A stretch of DNA of 32,363 nt. Source: Gammaproteobacteria bacterium (lineage in GTDB: Bacteria > Pseudomonadota > Gammaproteobacteria > Steroidobacterales > GCA-2729495). Position 1 is the first letter of the stretch, and every line of letters starts with the position of its first letter. Below the pieces are notes generated by a model. The model searched no databases. It had not been told where the DNA came from and saw only the letters and a list, made by a program, of their open reading frames with translations. Shown piece after piece: positions 7,970 to 17,087 of this stretch. Position numbers and translations under genes: made by a program. The DNA is taken from positions 1 through 32,363 of the forward strand of contig SMWD01000003.1 of the NCBI GenBank assembly GCA_004357495.1, read 5' to 3'.

Positions 7970-8087
7970 AGGTGTCAGACACCGATTAGCAGATGCTGCG
8001 GGGCTCGATTTTCGAGAGGTGGCCGGCTAATTGGTGTCTGACACCTTTCGCTCGCTCGCAGCATCTGCTTATTGGTGTCTGACACCT
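7970..8087. repeat. REP/BIME-like block with long inverted repeats
   Basis: Two 31-base arms (7970-8000 and 8057-8087) are reverse complements with two mismatches. Each holds the palindromic core GGTGTC-n-GACACC (7971-7983 and 8074-8086) next to an AGCAGATGCTGCG-type segment. A further core sits between them at 8033-8045. Repeated palindromes in paired opposite orientation between genes are the hallmark of REP/BIME elements, which are often spread by RAYT transposases; none is present in this window. The block lies past the 3' end of the Tat-exported gene and could affect transcript stability or termination. Confidence 0.65.
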
Positions 8088-8108
8088 TTCACTTGTTGGA
8101 GCGATGAA

Positions 8109-9743
8109 TCAGATCGTGCCGCTGACGATCGGGTTGAACGCGGTCAGGCTTTGGCGCAGCGCTGCGTTGCCGAGTCCGTGATTCGGGAACAGGCCCGGGA
8201 AGCCGGAATCTTCGCCATGCAGGGCCATGTAATTCAGGATCAGTGTCTCGACGAGCAGGTTGACATTATTCGCGGCCGGGGTCGCGCCGGTGTCCACCGA
8301 ACCGTCTGTCCGGAAGTGGCCGATCTGCTGATGTCGCGCCTGCTCCTCGGGGGTCCCACCGATTAATTGCGCCCGCCCGCCCGGGTTGTACACCAGGAAG
8401 AACGAAGACGCGGTCGAGCTGTTATCGCTCGTCCACTCACCCTTGCCGCGGCCGTCTGCCGAATTGTCGATGACGCCGTTGCTCGACAGCGAACCGTCGC
8501 TGAAGACGTACATCATCAGCGGTACACCGTTGCCGTTGTTTGCACGTGCCGCGTACTCGAGACATGCACCCATACAGCGTCCGGCGCGAAAGTCTTTGAC
8601 CTCGCCCTCGGCACGGCGGCCACCGTGATAGTCATAGCCGCCCATCGTCACGCAGCCGGCGCCGGCGAAGCCGTTCATGACGAGTTTCATGACGGCGGCG
8701 GTCTTGCGGAACTCATTGTCGCCCTGAAACTCCACGTCAGTGAATATCCCCGCTGCACCGACGATATCCGGGTCGAGTTCGGGGTTCAGTGTCGACGGAT
8801 CGCCGAAGCGGTCGGCGATATCGGCGGATTTGACGTAGCCGCAGCGCACGAGTTGCTTGACCACCTCGTCGCGGGTCACCAACGGGTTATCCGGATCCGG
8901 GAACACCAGGCCGGTGCTGACCTGGTCCATCTTCATATCGCTGATCCGGTAGATCGCTTCCATGACGGCGACGGCATCGTCCTGACCGAGCAGTCCGACC
9001 AGTTGTCCCGTGTCGACCAGGCCGGTGACATCGCTCGGGCGGTCAACCTTGGTTGGCCGGTTCGCCGGGTCGATCATCATCGCCGGGGCCATCGAGTTAC
9101 CGCCCGATTCGGAGTTGCGCGAGCCGATCAGCGTCAGCAAGGACCCGTCCGCGCCCGCCCGATTGATTCCATACAGCGGGTTGTGCGGATTGTTGCCGGT
9201 GTCATTGTCAGAGCGGGCCGGGATGACCGCGCCGTTGACGCTGGCCGCCGTGCCCGGAGACATGCTGCCCATCATGCCACGCAGGAACGCGCTGTCGCGA
9301 TGGAATGCCAGGCCGAGCGTTTGGTCGATAAAGTCCAGGTTCGTATTCGGGTCGATGCTCTGCGGCGTCATGTCGCCGGGCAGACCGAGCTTGCTGTAGC
9401 CTTGCGTACTGAGCGGGTCGAGCTGGCCGCCCTGAGCACCGACCAGTACGTTCGAGCCGGACATGTTCGCGCCGCCCGCTAAATCGAAACACATGAATGG
9501 AATCTTGCCCGCGCCGAGCACGTTGATGCCGCACGGCGTGCGCAGCAGGTCCAGGTCGGATGACAATGCCGCGTAGGCGGCACGCGGATCCGCAAACAGG
9601 CTCATGACGCCCCCGCCGAGCACGCTCGCCGCGCCGGTCATGAAACCCTGGCCGATAAAATCGCGACGCGTGACCGGGCGCGGGTGGTTCGGGTGGCGTT
9701 GCGGTGCGAAATAGTGACGCGTGTGACGTCGTCTGCGTGGCAT
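8109..9743 (-). CDS. Tat-exported protein, DUF1501-like (tentative)
   Basis: A 544-residue protein with a twin-arginine signal: TRRDFIGQGF at about residues 24-33 followed by a moderately hydrophobic AASVLGGGVMSLF. It should therefore be exported folded, often with a cofactor. The mature part has PFMCFDLAGGANMSGSN near the start, a central region rich in Gly, Asn and Asp, and YDYHGGRR then MYVFSDGSLSSNG towards the end. The overall layout recalls the DUF1501 group of Tat-exported proteins, usually encoded beside cytochrome-like genes, but I cannot confirm this by eye. It is the last gene of a three-gene minus-strand operon, 17 bases after the LamG lipoprotein. Any annotation as a secretion protein GspF would be unsupported: no such membrane segments are seen. 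Confidence 0.6.
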   Translation of the reverse strand: MPRRRRHTRHYFAPQRHPNHPRPVTRRDFIGQGFMTGAASVLGGGVMSLFADPRAAYAALSSDLDLLRTPCGINVLGAGKIPFMCFDLAGGANMSGSNVLVGAQGGQLDPLSTQGYSKLGLPGDMTPQSIDPNTNLDFIDQTLGLAFHRDSAFLRGMMGSMSPGTAASVNGAVIPARSDNDTGNNPHNPLYGINRAGADGSLLTLIGSRNSESGGNSMAPAMMIDPANRPTKVDRPSDVTGLVDTGQLVGLLGQDDAVAVMEAIYRISDMKMDQVSTGLVFPDPDNPLVTRDEVVKQLVRCGYVKSADIADRFGDPSTLNPELDPDIVGAAGIFTDVEFQGDNEFRKTAAVMKLVMNGFAGAGCVTMGGYDYHGGRRAEGEVKDFRAGRCMGACLEYAARANNGNGVPLMMYVFSDGSLSSNGVIDNSADGRGKGEWTSDNSSTASSFFLVYNPGGRAQLIGGTPEEQARHQQIGHFRTDGSVDTGATPAANNVNLLVETLILNYMALHGEDSGFPGLFPNHGLGNAALRQSLTAFNPIVSGTI

Positions 9744-9760
9744 CGTTGCGACCTCGATGG

Positions 9761-12268
9761 CTATTGCACGGTCGTCACGGCGCTGCCAAGTACGGCGGCG
9801 CAGACGGCCTTGGTGATGTTCCGGGTGCGCACGCTATCGCTGTTGTCACTGGCGATCAGTCGATCGATCAGGTTCAGGTGCGGGGTCGTGATGTACCCAA
9901 GCTCGTTACGTACGTCGGCGAAGGTCGGCTGCGAGCCGAGCCCGATGTTCATCGCATTATCGATCAGCGGCATCAGCATCAGGTCACGAGCCGCGAACGC
10001 GACGCTCGGCTGCGCGCCGAAATCGAAGCCGGGGAAATAGGCCGTACGCTTGCCTGCATCCTCGACCAGTACGTTGCAGTATTCGATCGCAAGCTGCGCG
10101 ATGCCGATCTCGTGTGCAGCCGAGAATGCGCCGATGTCCTCGATCGTCGGCAGCTGGGTCTTGACCAGGGTAAAGGTGCCGGACACTGCCGCATCGGTTT
10201 TCGAAATGCCGGTGATCACCGAGAATGACGCGTTGATCTCGTCGAAGGTCTTGATACCAATATCGGATGCGGGCGCACCGTCGATCGGGGTCGGCGCCAG
10301 CGGCGCGGGCTCGGTGACGAAATTCGTTGCGTTGCCGAGCACCTCGAAGGTCAGGAAGAACAGGTCAGAGTCGGTGCCGCGTTCCAGAGCGATGACCGTG
10401 CCGAGACCGGACAGCGGCTGGCCCTGGGGCGTATACGAAGCATCGGTGATTTGTGTGTTCAGATTCTGGTAGGCCTGGCCGACCGGTGATTCCGCGCCAT
10501 TGATACCCAGCCGCATGCCGGCGATCGGTATGTTTCCCGGGGTTGCGGCCGCGTCGAGACTGATGAATATCGGGGCGTCGAACAGGTAGCTGTAGCTGTC
10601 GAACTGGCTGACCTCGAACAGGATATACGCCTGCGGCATGCCGACGATGCTCTCCGGAAGATTGAACAGCAGGAAGAACTTCTCGCCGACGCCGACGGCG
10701 AAGTTTTGCAGAATCTGTTCCGGTGTCAGTACCCGGTTATGGATGGCAACCAGCCGGATCACGCCCATCCACTGGCGATCGCCGGAGACCTCGTTGCCGA
10801 GTACGAACGCAAATGTGTCGTCCCAGTCGGCGAGGGTGCCGCCGGGCACCGGGTCGAGATCATCGGTGAATACGCCGTTGACATACAGGCGCCGGCCGTT
10901 GACCGGGTCGTAGGTCGCAACGACATGCTGTAGCGTGGCCTGCAGGTCTTCGTCCGTGTCGGATGTCTGCATGAACGGCTCGCCGTTGCCGTCGGTCGTA
11001 CTGCTGCGATTATAGAAATCGTAGGCGTAAAGCGTCTGGCCGAGGTGGAAGTTTCGCGCCATCGTGCCTGCCGAGTAGCTGATGATTCGGGCTTCCTCCT
11101 GCGCGACATTACCGGGCACGACCCACGCTTCGATGGAATACTCTCCGGACGACTTGATCATGTCGTGCAGTTTCTTGCTGTTCGTAGTCGAACCCTGCAG
11201 CTTGCCGCTCAGTATTTCGACGCCCCAGCCGCCGACCCATCTGACGGTGTCGGGATCGGACAGGGTCAGGTTGATTGCCGGGTCGACGCCGCTGGTATCG
11301 AACGCGGTCAAACCGATGCCGGTCTTGAACTCCCACAAGGCAATCTGGTTCGCTTCGTAACGATTGCCGCCGCTGGCAATCGTGCCGTCAAACAGGTTCA
11401 GCGCTGCACTCAGGATCAGGTTTGGGTCGATCGGATCCGTCGTGGAGCCGGCCGCCAGTTGCTCGATCGTCGCCTGCATGGTGTCGGCATTCGCCGCACA
11501 GTCGCCCCAGCAGTTATGGAACTCGAAGCGCAGGCGCACGACGAGACGTGAACTTGCCGGATCGTCGAGATCGATCTTCGGCTTGATCGCAGCGTAGGCA
11601 ATGCCTGGATCCGCATCGGCGAAGTAGGGGTTCTGCTGCACTGCCGGATCCGCGCTGGAACTGTGGCAGGCCAGACAGTTACCCGTCGCAACGTCGGTGA
11701 CCAGGGCATGTACGGTCGCCTCGAACAGGCTGGTGTCCGCGGGAAAGGTTTTGCTCGCGCCGACCTGTCGCAGTACCGGTGCCTGCAGTTCGATCTGGCG
11801 GGCCGCTTCGCCCGTCGTGTTGCCGCCCCAGTTTTCGATCCAGCCGGTCATGATGTCGCCGCAAACGGCCGCTACGGCTTCCCAGCAGTGGTGGCCTCCG
11901 GCAACCTTGATAACCAGCCGGGAGTCGCTCGGCGAGCCGAGATCGACCAGGGACAGCGCCGCGTCATAGGCGAGGTTCACGTCATCAGTGCGTGCGAACA
12001 TCGGTGCCTGGCCACCGGTGTCGCTGTGGCAACCGCCGCAGCGATCCGGCCGCGCGATGTTATCCCACAGGTTAATCATGAAGGACTGGACATCGGCTGT
12101 GGCCGGTGGCGGCCCCGTGTAGTTCGTCGTCGTCGGCAGGTTCAGTTGCGGCAAGGATTCCGTGTCGGCGCCACCGCCGCAACCGGCGAGAAGCAGTGTG
12201 ATCAGCAGTGCGACGAGTCGGGCTGCTGCCATGGTTTTCGCCTGAGTGATCCTGATCATGGTCTGCAC
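9761..12268 (-). CDS. LamG-domain lipoprotein with two CxxCH modules
   Basis: An 835-residue lipoprotein (GTG start; in-frame ATG codons at residues 4 and 13 are alternatives). The lipobox LLAGC has Cys30. Two similar modules follow: C77GGCH81 running to HHCW, and C198LACH202 running to HNCW, each with YAA/YDA, an Asp-rich linker and a SRLVI/V-type strand. This looks like an internal duplication that could bind c-type haem. Residues of about 305-520 form a LamG/concanavalin-like sandwich (SIEAWVVPGN, then HVVATYDPVNGRRLYVNG and a later ILQNF). The C-terminal third is less clear. It begins one base after the upstream stop, so it is coupled to the CxxCH protein before it. Carbohydrate binding combined with electron transfer is an inference from the domains. 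Confidence 0.72.
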   Translation of the reverse strand: MQTMIRITQAKTMAAARLVALLITLLLAGCGGGADTESLPQLNLPTTTNYTGPPPATADVQSFMINLWDNIARPDRCGGCHSDTGGQAPMFARTDDVNLAYDAALSLVDLGSPSDSRLVIKVAGGHHCWEAVAAVCGDIMTGWIENWGGNTTGEAARQIELQAPVLRQVGASKTFPADTSLFEATVHALVTDVATGNCLACHSSSADPAVQQNPYFADADPGIAYAAIKPKIDLDDPASSRLVVRLRFEFHNCWGDCAANADTMQATIEQLAAGSTTDPIDPNLILSAALNLFDGTIASGGNRYEANQIALWEFKTGIGLTAFDTSGVDPAINLTLSDPDTVRWVGGWGVEILSGKLQGSTTNSKKLHDMIKSSGEYSIEAWVVPGNVAQEEARIISYSAGTMARNFHLGQTLYAYDFYNRSSTTDGNGEPFMQTSDTDEDLQATLQHVVATYDPVNGRRLYVNGVFTDDLDPVPGGTLADWDDTFAFVLGNEVSGDRQWMGVIRLVAIHNRVLTPEQILQNFAVGVGEKFFLLFNLPESIVGMPQAYILFEVSQFDSYSYLFDAPIFISLDAAATPGNIPIAGMRLGINGAESPVGQAYQNLNTQITDASYTPQGQPLSGLGTVIALERGTDSDLFFLTFEVLGNATNFVTEPAPLAPTPIDGAPASDIGIKTFDEINASFSVITGISKTDAAVSGTFTLVKTQLPTIEDIGAFSAAHEIGIAQLAIEYCNVLVEDAGKRTAYFPGFDFGAQPSVAFAARDLMLMPLIDNAMNIGLGSQPTFADVRNELGYITTPHLNLIDRLIASDNSDSVRTRNITKAVCAAVLGSAVTTVQ

Positions 12269-12269
12269 T

Positions 12270-13514
12270 TCAGGGACCCTTGCAGTAAACTGCTGCTTGG
12301 GCGAAGGCCAGCTTCATGTTGGCGCCGCCGCTCCTGAAAGCAGAGGTCATCGTGGCAACCTGGTCACGATCGGCCTGGTCGACTGGGTCGCGAAAACAGA
12401 TCGTCTTGAAAACTTTCCTGACCTGGCATTGTGCGAATGCATCACTGTTGGCAAGTTCGGCGCCCATCGAGGCCGCGCCGGCGCCACTGCCCGGCAGCGA
12501 TGAATCCCAACCGAGCAACTGGTTCTGCCCGGCACGCCAATAGTTGGTCCAGCTGTCGTCCGGCGTCTCGAAGCCCGGCCGGAAGTTGTCGGCATTGTTG
12601 AAGTACTTCGGCTGTACCTGGTCTGGTGTGTATACGATGCGCTGTTGCACTTCGTCATAGTCGTAATACGCGAACGCCTGGGTCATCGGGTCCATGCCGG
12701 TGTGGCAGCCGATGCAGTTATTCAGGAAGATGCGGCTGTCGCCGCCCGGGCTGCGCGACACATCCTGTCGAATCCGGTCCGGTGAGCGCGTGATGTCCTT
12801 GACCTGTTCCATGTCGTTACACAGGTGATTGAGCATCGTGAAACGAAACATCGCACGGTTGGTGCCGGCGATGAAGAATGCTTCGGCCGCTGCGCGGGTG
12901 GTAAAAATTCCGGCCACTGCCGCCTGGGGCAGATCGGTCACCTGCGTCTGCGGTACGCCGACCAGTGCCGTCATCAGGTTCGTGTCATTTGCTTCCAGCT
13001 GTGCGTAGTGATTGTTGTTCGTCATCGAGTACGGCGTGGCGCCATTCGGGTCGATGTACACGAGGTTCGCGGACAGCAAGGTATTGAAGGGCACATCGTC
13101 CCGGATCATGCCGATGACAGTTGCCGTGTAGTCATTCAGGGGTACGAATACGCTTTGGCTCTCATTCGTCCACGGCGCCGCGAAATTCTTGAGGGTGACG
13201 TTGTAGAAGCCCTTGTCATCCATCGCCAGATACGCGGCGTCGATCCCGGTTCTGCCGCCGACCCCATTGAGGTCGTTGGTCATGTCCAGCAGCATCTGGT
13301 CGCTCGGCGGCACGCCGGCCAGCCGATCGTGCATTCGTCTGGCCTGCTCCAGTGCGCCCGCCTGGGCAGGCGAGGACATGCTGCCTGACAGCAGAAAAGC
13401 GATCGACACCGAAGCGATCCATCCGGTTCGCGTGCGTACCCCGGCAGCCGTACGCCGCATGCGCATACCAGCACTCATCCCAATTATCGCCCCACAACCC
13501 AGACACAAGCGCAT
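12270..13514 (-). CDS. Exported CxxCH protein with a DUF1588/1585-like C-terminus
   Basis: A 414-residue open frame; the true start may be Met13, Met17 or Met19, which better places the signal peptide (TGWIASVSIAFLLSG to AQA). One haem-type motif is present, C267IGCH271, followed by TGMDPMTQAF, as in c-type cytochrome domains of the DUF1588/PSCyt kind. The last 70 residues (AFAQCQVRKVFKTICF, then an F-x-SG segment and a final YCKGP) recall the helical tail of those proteins. It is the first gene of the minus-strand trio, divergent from the HzsA-like lipoprotein. A single haem, if bound, would make it a small periplasmic electron carrier. The family call is tentative, while signal peptide and CxxCH are directly visible. 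Confidence 0.62.
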   Translation of the reverse strand: MRLCLGCGAIIGMSAGMRMRRTAAGVRTRTGWIASVSIAFLLSGSMSSPAQAGALEQARRMHDRLAGVPPSDQMLLDMTNDLNGVGGRTGIDAAYLAMDDKGFYNVTLKNFAAPWTNESQSVFVPLNDYTATVIGMIRDDVPFNTLLSANLVYIDPNGATPYSMTNNNHYAQLEANDTNLMTALVGVPQTQVTDLPQAAVAGIFTTRAAAEAFFIAGTNRAMFRFTMLNHLCNDMEQVKDITRSPDRIRQDVSRSPGGDSRIFLNNCIGCHTGMDPMTQAFAYYDYDEVQQRIVYTPDQVQPKYFNNADNFRPGFETPDDSWTNYWRAGQNQLLGWDSSLPGSGAGAASMGAELANSDAFAQCQVRKVFKTICFRDPVDQADRDQVATMTSAFRSGGANMKLAFAQAAVYCKGP

Positions 13515-13677
13515 TGCACGCCAGCAGACGCATCTTTTCGCTTCGCGTCTGTGGATTCTGTGATCGCGTTAACGGATTAGTGAATTTCTGTTGTATTAGG
13601 TTATGTGGTGGGTATGCCCGGATCGTTCTTCCGGTTACAAAGACCTCGGGCTGTTGTGACTTGTGGTTGGGAATTAG
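13515..13677. promoter_or_regulatory. Divergent promoter region between the cytochrome-like operons
   Basis: These 163 bases lie between two divergent sets of CxxCH proteins, so both promoters should be here. The stretch around 13565-13615 is AT-rich. I could not settle on a -35/-10 pair or an operator. Confidence 0.4.
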
Positions 13678-16347
13678 ATGATAAACGGGTTGTTGGAAAG
13701 CCGTTCGAGCGCGTGGCGTTCGTCTGCACTGCTGATAATTATCGTGTGTGGCATCACTGCCTGCGGTAGCGGCGGTGGTGTGGATCTGGCCGGGGGCCAG
13801 GCGGCCGATCCGGTCGTGCTCGATGTCCCGATCGCCTATGTCAAGCGGCCGTTGCCCCTGGATGACCAGGGGAATGTCGAGCCGACCGATGCGCGCGAGC
13901 TGATCACGTTCGAGATCGGCGCTGATCTTTATGTTCGCGAGCGCGCGTCGCCGAGTGCCGCGGAGCGGAACATCACCGAGGGCATTACCGCCGGCCTGGG
14001 TGACGTGCGCGACCTCGAGGTCTCATACGACGGGTCCCGCGTGATCTTCGCGATGCGGGCGCAGTTCATCGAAAACGCCGATGAGGAAGATCAGCCGAAG
14101 TGGAACATCTGGGAGTATGACCTGGAGTTCGATGTGCTGACCCGGATCATGACGTCGGATATCACGGCCGAGGCCGGCCACGACGTGGCACCGTACTACC
14201 TGCCGGACGGGCGCATTGTTTTTTCTTCGACACGCCAGCGTCAGTCGAATGCAATCCTGCTGGACGAGGGCAAACCCCAGTTTTCCGCGCTTGACGAGAA
14301 TCGCGGCGAGTTCGCCTTCGTGCTGCACGTCATGAATGCCGATGGCAGCGATATCCACCAGGTGTCCTACAACCAGAGTCATGATCTGGACCCTGCCGTG
14401 CTCAGCGACGGGCGCATCGTGTTCACGCGCTGGGACAACATGGGCGGGCGCAACGCGATGCACCTATACACCATGAATCCGGACGGCACCGAACTGCAGT
14501 TGCTGTACGGTAAAAACAGCCACGCCACCGGCACGAACGGGGCGACAATTCAGTTTCTGCAGCCGCGCGAGATGAGCGACGGCCGCATGATGACGATTGT
14601 TCAACCGTTCCAGGTCGCCAGTCGCGGTGCCGATATCCGGATCATCGAGACGGCCGATTACCTCGAGAATGTCCAGGCCAACGCGGCCAACGCCGGCGTG
14701 CTGACCGGTCCGGCCCAGTCGTTCGCGACCATCAACGACGTGCGCACCGACGGCAGCGTGTCGCCGGGCGGCGTGTTCGGCTCGGCGTACCCGCTGTGGG
14801 ACGGCACCGAGCGGATGTTTGTCAGCTGGAGCCAGTGCCGGCTCGTCGACGCGGCAGAACTCGCCGCCGCGGTGCTGGATCCGGCACTGCTGCCGTTGCG
14901 TATTTTTCCGTGTACCGACGCGGACCTCGCCGACCCGGCCTTGGTCGAGGCAGACCCGCTGTTTGGCATCTGGATCTACGATCGGGCGAGCGATACCCAG
15001 TTGCCGGTCCTGCAGCCGGAAGAGGGCATTATTTATGCGGACGTGGTTGCCGCCCAGCAGCGTACCTTGCCGCCGGTGATTCACGATCAGGCAACCACCG
15101 GGGCGCTCGACCCGGCCCACGTCGATGCGGGTGTGGGCTTTATCAATATTCGCAGCATCTACGATCGCGATGGCGTGGATCAGGCGGCACCGGATATTCC
15201 GGCACTGGCCGATCCGGCGCAGACCACCGCGGACCAGCGCCCGGGGCGCTTCCTGCGGATCGTCAAAGCGGTGTCGATACCAGACGACGACGTGCGGGAT
15301 TTTGCCAATACGGCGTTCGGGCGCAGTGCCGGCCAAGGCATGCGCGAGATAATCGGTTACGTACCCGTCGAACCGGACGGATCGGTGTATGCCATGGTGC
15401 CCGCAAATATCCCGCTGGCCATCAGTGTGCTCAATGCGGCGGGCGAGCGCGTCACGCCGCGTCATCAGAGCTGGCTGCAGGTTCGCCCGGGCGAGACGCT
15501 CGAGTGTAACGGTTGTCATGAGAACAACACCGGGTTCTCGCACGGCCGGGCGGATGCGTTCGACAGCGCATACCCCGGCGCATTGGCCGACAGCCTGCCG
15601 TTTCCGAATACCGTATCGCTGTATTTCGCGGACTTCGGCGAGACGATGGCCGAGGCTCGCGCGCGTCTGAGCTGCGCGACGGACTGCGCCGAGATCATGC
15701 CGCGCGTCGATATCGTGTACGACGATGTCTGGACCGACGAGGTCGCGGCCGGTCGCGCCAGGGATGCGTCCGTTGCTTACCTGTACAACGATCTGACGAC
15801 GCCGGCGCCGGTGTCGGCGGCGTGTCAGGCCCAGTGGACACCGATCTGCAGAATCGTTATCCACTACGAGATGCATATTCACCCGCTGTGGGCCGAGCCG
15901 CGGCTCGCGCCGGACGGCATCACCGATGTGACCTGCACGGTGTGCCACAGCCCGGTCGATGCGATGGCCATGATCCGGGCGCCACTCGGGCAACTGGATC
16001 TGACGGATGGCCCGTCGGTCGAGGAGCCGGATCACCTGCGAGCCTATCGAGAGCTGCTGTTTCCGGACAACCAGCAATTTTTCGACCTCGCCACCGGCAC
16101 CCTGCAGGACGTCATGATCGAGATCGGCATCGATCCTGTGACCGGCGATCCGATTCTGCAGCCGGTCACCGTCGCCGCGTCGATGTCCGTCAACGGCGCG
16201 GTGTCGTCCGCGCCGTTCTTCAGTCGCTTCTCGGCAGGTGCATCGCATGCCGGCTATCTGAGCGGGGCCGAGCTGCGGCTGGTGGCCGAATGGCTCGATA
16301 TCGGTGGCCAGTACTTCAATAATCCGTTCGACGCGCCGATAAACTAG
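13678..16347 (+). CDS. HzsA-related PD40 beta-propeller lipoprotein with two CxxCH motifs
   Basis: An 889-residue lipoprotein with lipobox ITAC at Cys29. Residues of about 100-330 hold TolB/PD40-type propeller strands: APYYLPDGRIVFSSTRQ, DPAVLSDGRIVFTRWDN and LYTMNPDGTELQLLYG. The middle and C-terminal parts resemble the region shared with hydrazine synthase alpha (RFLRIVKAVSIPDDD, EIIGYVPVEPDGSVYAMVPA, then the haem motif C610NGCH614). A second motif, C753TVCH757, lies further on, with MHIHPLW before it. Hydrazine synthesis is not implied: proteins of this related group are widespread in bacteria without anammox, and the partner subunits are absent. It likely sits on the periplasmic or outer face of a membrane and carries up to two haems. 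The SH3-domain barrel gene follows after 2 bases, linking it to the long plus-strand run. Confidence 0.75.
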   Translation: MINGLLESRSSAWRSSALLIIIVCGITACGSGGGVDLAGGQAADPVVLDVPIAYVKRPLPLDDQGNVEPTDARELITFEIGADLYVRERASPSAAERNITEGITAGLGDVRDLEVSYDGSRVIFAMRAQFIENADEEDQPKWNIWEYDLEFDVLTRIMTSDITAEAGHDVAPYYLPDGRIVFSSTRQRQSNAILLDEGKPQFSALDENRGEFAFVLHVMNADGSDIHQVSYNQSHDLDPAVLSDGRIVFTRWDNMGGRNAMHLYTMNPDGTELQLLYGKNSHATGTNGATIQFLQPREMSDGRMMTIVQPFQVASRGADIRIIETADYLENVQANAANAGVLTGPAQSFATINDVRTDGSVSPGGVFGSAYPLWDGTERMFVSWSQCRLVDAAELAAAVLDPALLPLRIFPCTDADLADPALVEADPLFGIWIYDRASDTQLPVLQPEEGIIYADVVAAQQRTLPPVIHDQATTGALDPAHVDAGVGFINIRSIYDRDGVDQAAPDIPALADPAQTTADQRPGRFLRIVKAVSIPDDDVRDFANTAFGRSAGQGMREIIGYVPVEPDGSVYAMVPANIPLAISVLNAAGERVTPRHQSWLQVRPGETLECNGCHENNTGFSHGRADAFDSAYPGALADSLPFPNTVSLYFADFGETMAEARARLSCATDCAEIMPRVDIVYDDVWTDEVAAGRARDASVAYLYNDLTTPAPVSAACQAQWTPICRIVIHYEMHIHPLWAEPRLAPDGITDVTCTVCHSPVDAMAMIRAPLGQLDLTDGPSVEEPDHLRAYRELLFPDNQQFFDLATGTLQDVMIEIGIDPVTGDPILQPVTVAASMSVNGAVSSAPFFSRFSAGASHAGYLSGAELRLVAEWLDIGGQYFNNPFDAPIN

Positions 16348-16349
16348 CC

Positions 16350-17087
16350 ATGCAGTATCCCGCCGTCATCGTGCTTGCCTGTCTGTGCCTCGCCGCGCCG
16401 ACTTATGGCAAAGGTCGGCCATACGAGGTCGTGATCGCGGAACCCTATATCGAATTGCATACCGGCCCGGGCCGCGGTTACCCGATATTCAACCTCGCCG
16501 AGCGCGGCGAGAAGCTCGAGGTTCACACGCGCCGCACCGACTGGTTCAAGGTGCGTACCGAGCGGGGCATCGAGGGCTGGGTGTCGGCCGGGCAGCTGTC
16601 GCAGACCCTCGAGCCCGATGGCACGCCGACGGCGATTCGTGACCCGAGCCGCGAAGACTTCATCAAGCGTCGTCGCGAGGCAGGTTTCCAACTCGGCGAC
16701 CTGGACGGTGCCAATATTCTCACACTGTATGGCGCCTACTTGTTTACCGATAACCTGTCGCTCGAGATTTCCGCATCGGATATTACCGGCGATTTTTCGA
16801 GTGGCTGGATGCTCAGCGCCAGCCTGGTGCATCAGCCGTTCCCAGGCTGGTACGTGTCGCCGTTCTTTACGCTGGGTACCGGTGTGCTGCGCATCGAACC
16901 GAAGGCGACACTCGTACAGGCGGAGGATCGAACCGACCAGGAGGCGCATGTCGGCTTCGGGTTTCGCGCACATCTCGGTCGCCGGTTTCTGCTCCGGGCC
17001 GAATACAAGAGTTACGTCGTGTTTACGAAGAGAGACAGCAACGAGGAATTAGACGAATGGAAGGCGGGATTCGCATTTTTCTTTTAA
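16350..17087 (+). CDS. SH3-domain outer-membrane beta-barrel protein
   Basis: A 245-residue protein. A signal peptide (residues 1-20, ending PTYG) is followed by a bacterial SH3 domain (about 25-85: IELHTGPGRGYPIFN, a basic strand, DWFKVRT, GWVSAGQL). The rest (about 115-245) is a beta-barrel ending GFAFFF with strands such as LYGAYLFTDNLSLEISAS and GFGFRAHLGRRFLLRAEYKS. The C-terminal half matches the short barrel family found in Myxococcus and a few gammaproteobacteria next to Glt genes. SH3 domains of this kind usually bind peptidoglycan or proteins, so this one could link cell wall to outer membrane. The next gene begins inside its last 31 bases, so translation is coupled. Confidence 0.75.
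   Translation: MQYPAVIVLACLCLAAPTYGKGRPYEVVIAEPYIELHTGPGRGYPIFNLAERGEKLEVHTRRTDWFKVRTERGIEGWVSAGQLSQTLEPDGTPTAIRDPSREDFIKRRREAGFQLGDLDGANILTLYGAYLFTDNLSLEISASDITGDFSSGWMLSASLVHQPFPGWYVSPFFTLGTGVLRIEPKATLVQAEDRTDQEAHVGFGFRAHLGRRFLLRAEYKSYVVFTKRDSNEELDEWKAGFAFFF

Noticed and set aside
7768-8108. CRISPR array
   Set aside because: The repeats are palindromic and irregularly spaced with no constant-length spacers, which fits REP-like elements and not CRISPR.
8367-9482. A 371-residue open frame on the plus strand
   Set aside because: It is antisense to the Tat-exported protein, which has a clear signal and composition; this frame has none.
14464-16248. A 594-residue open frame on the minus strand
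   Set aside because: It is antisense to the HzsA-related lipoprotein, Arg/His/Val-rich in the way of a shadow frame, and has no domain.
13678-16347. Evidence of anammox-type hydrazine synthesis
   Set aside because: Only a related alpha-like protein is present; no beta/gamma subunits or hydrazine dehydrogenase are nearby, and the family is broader than anammox.
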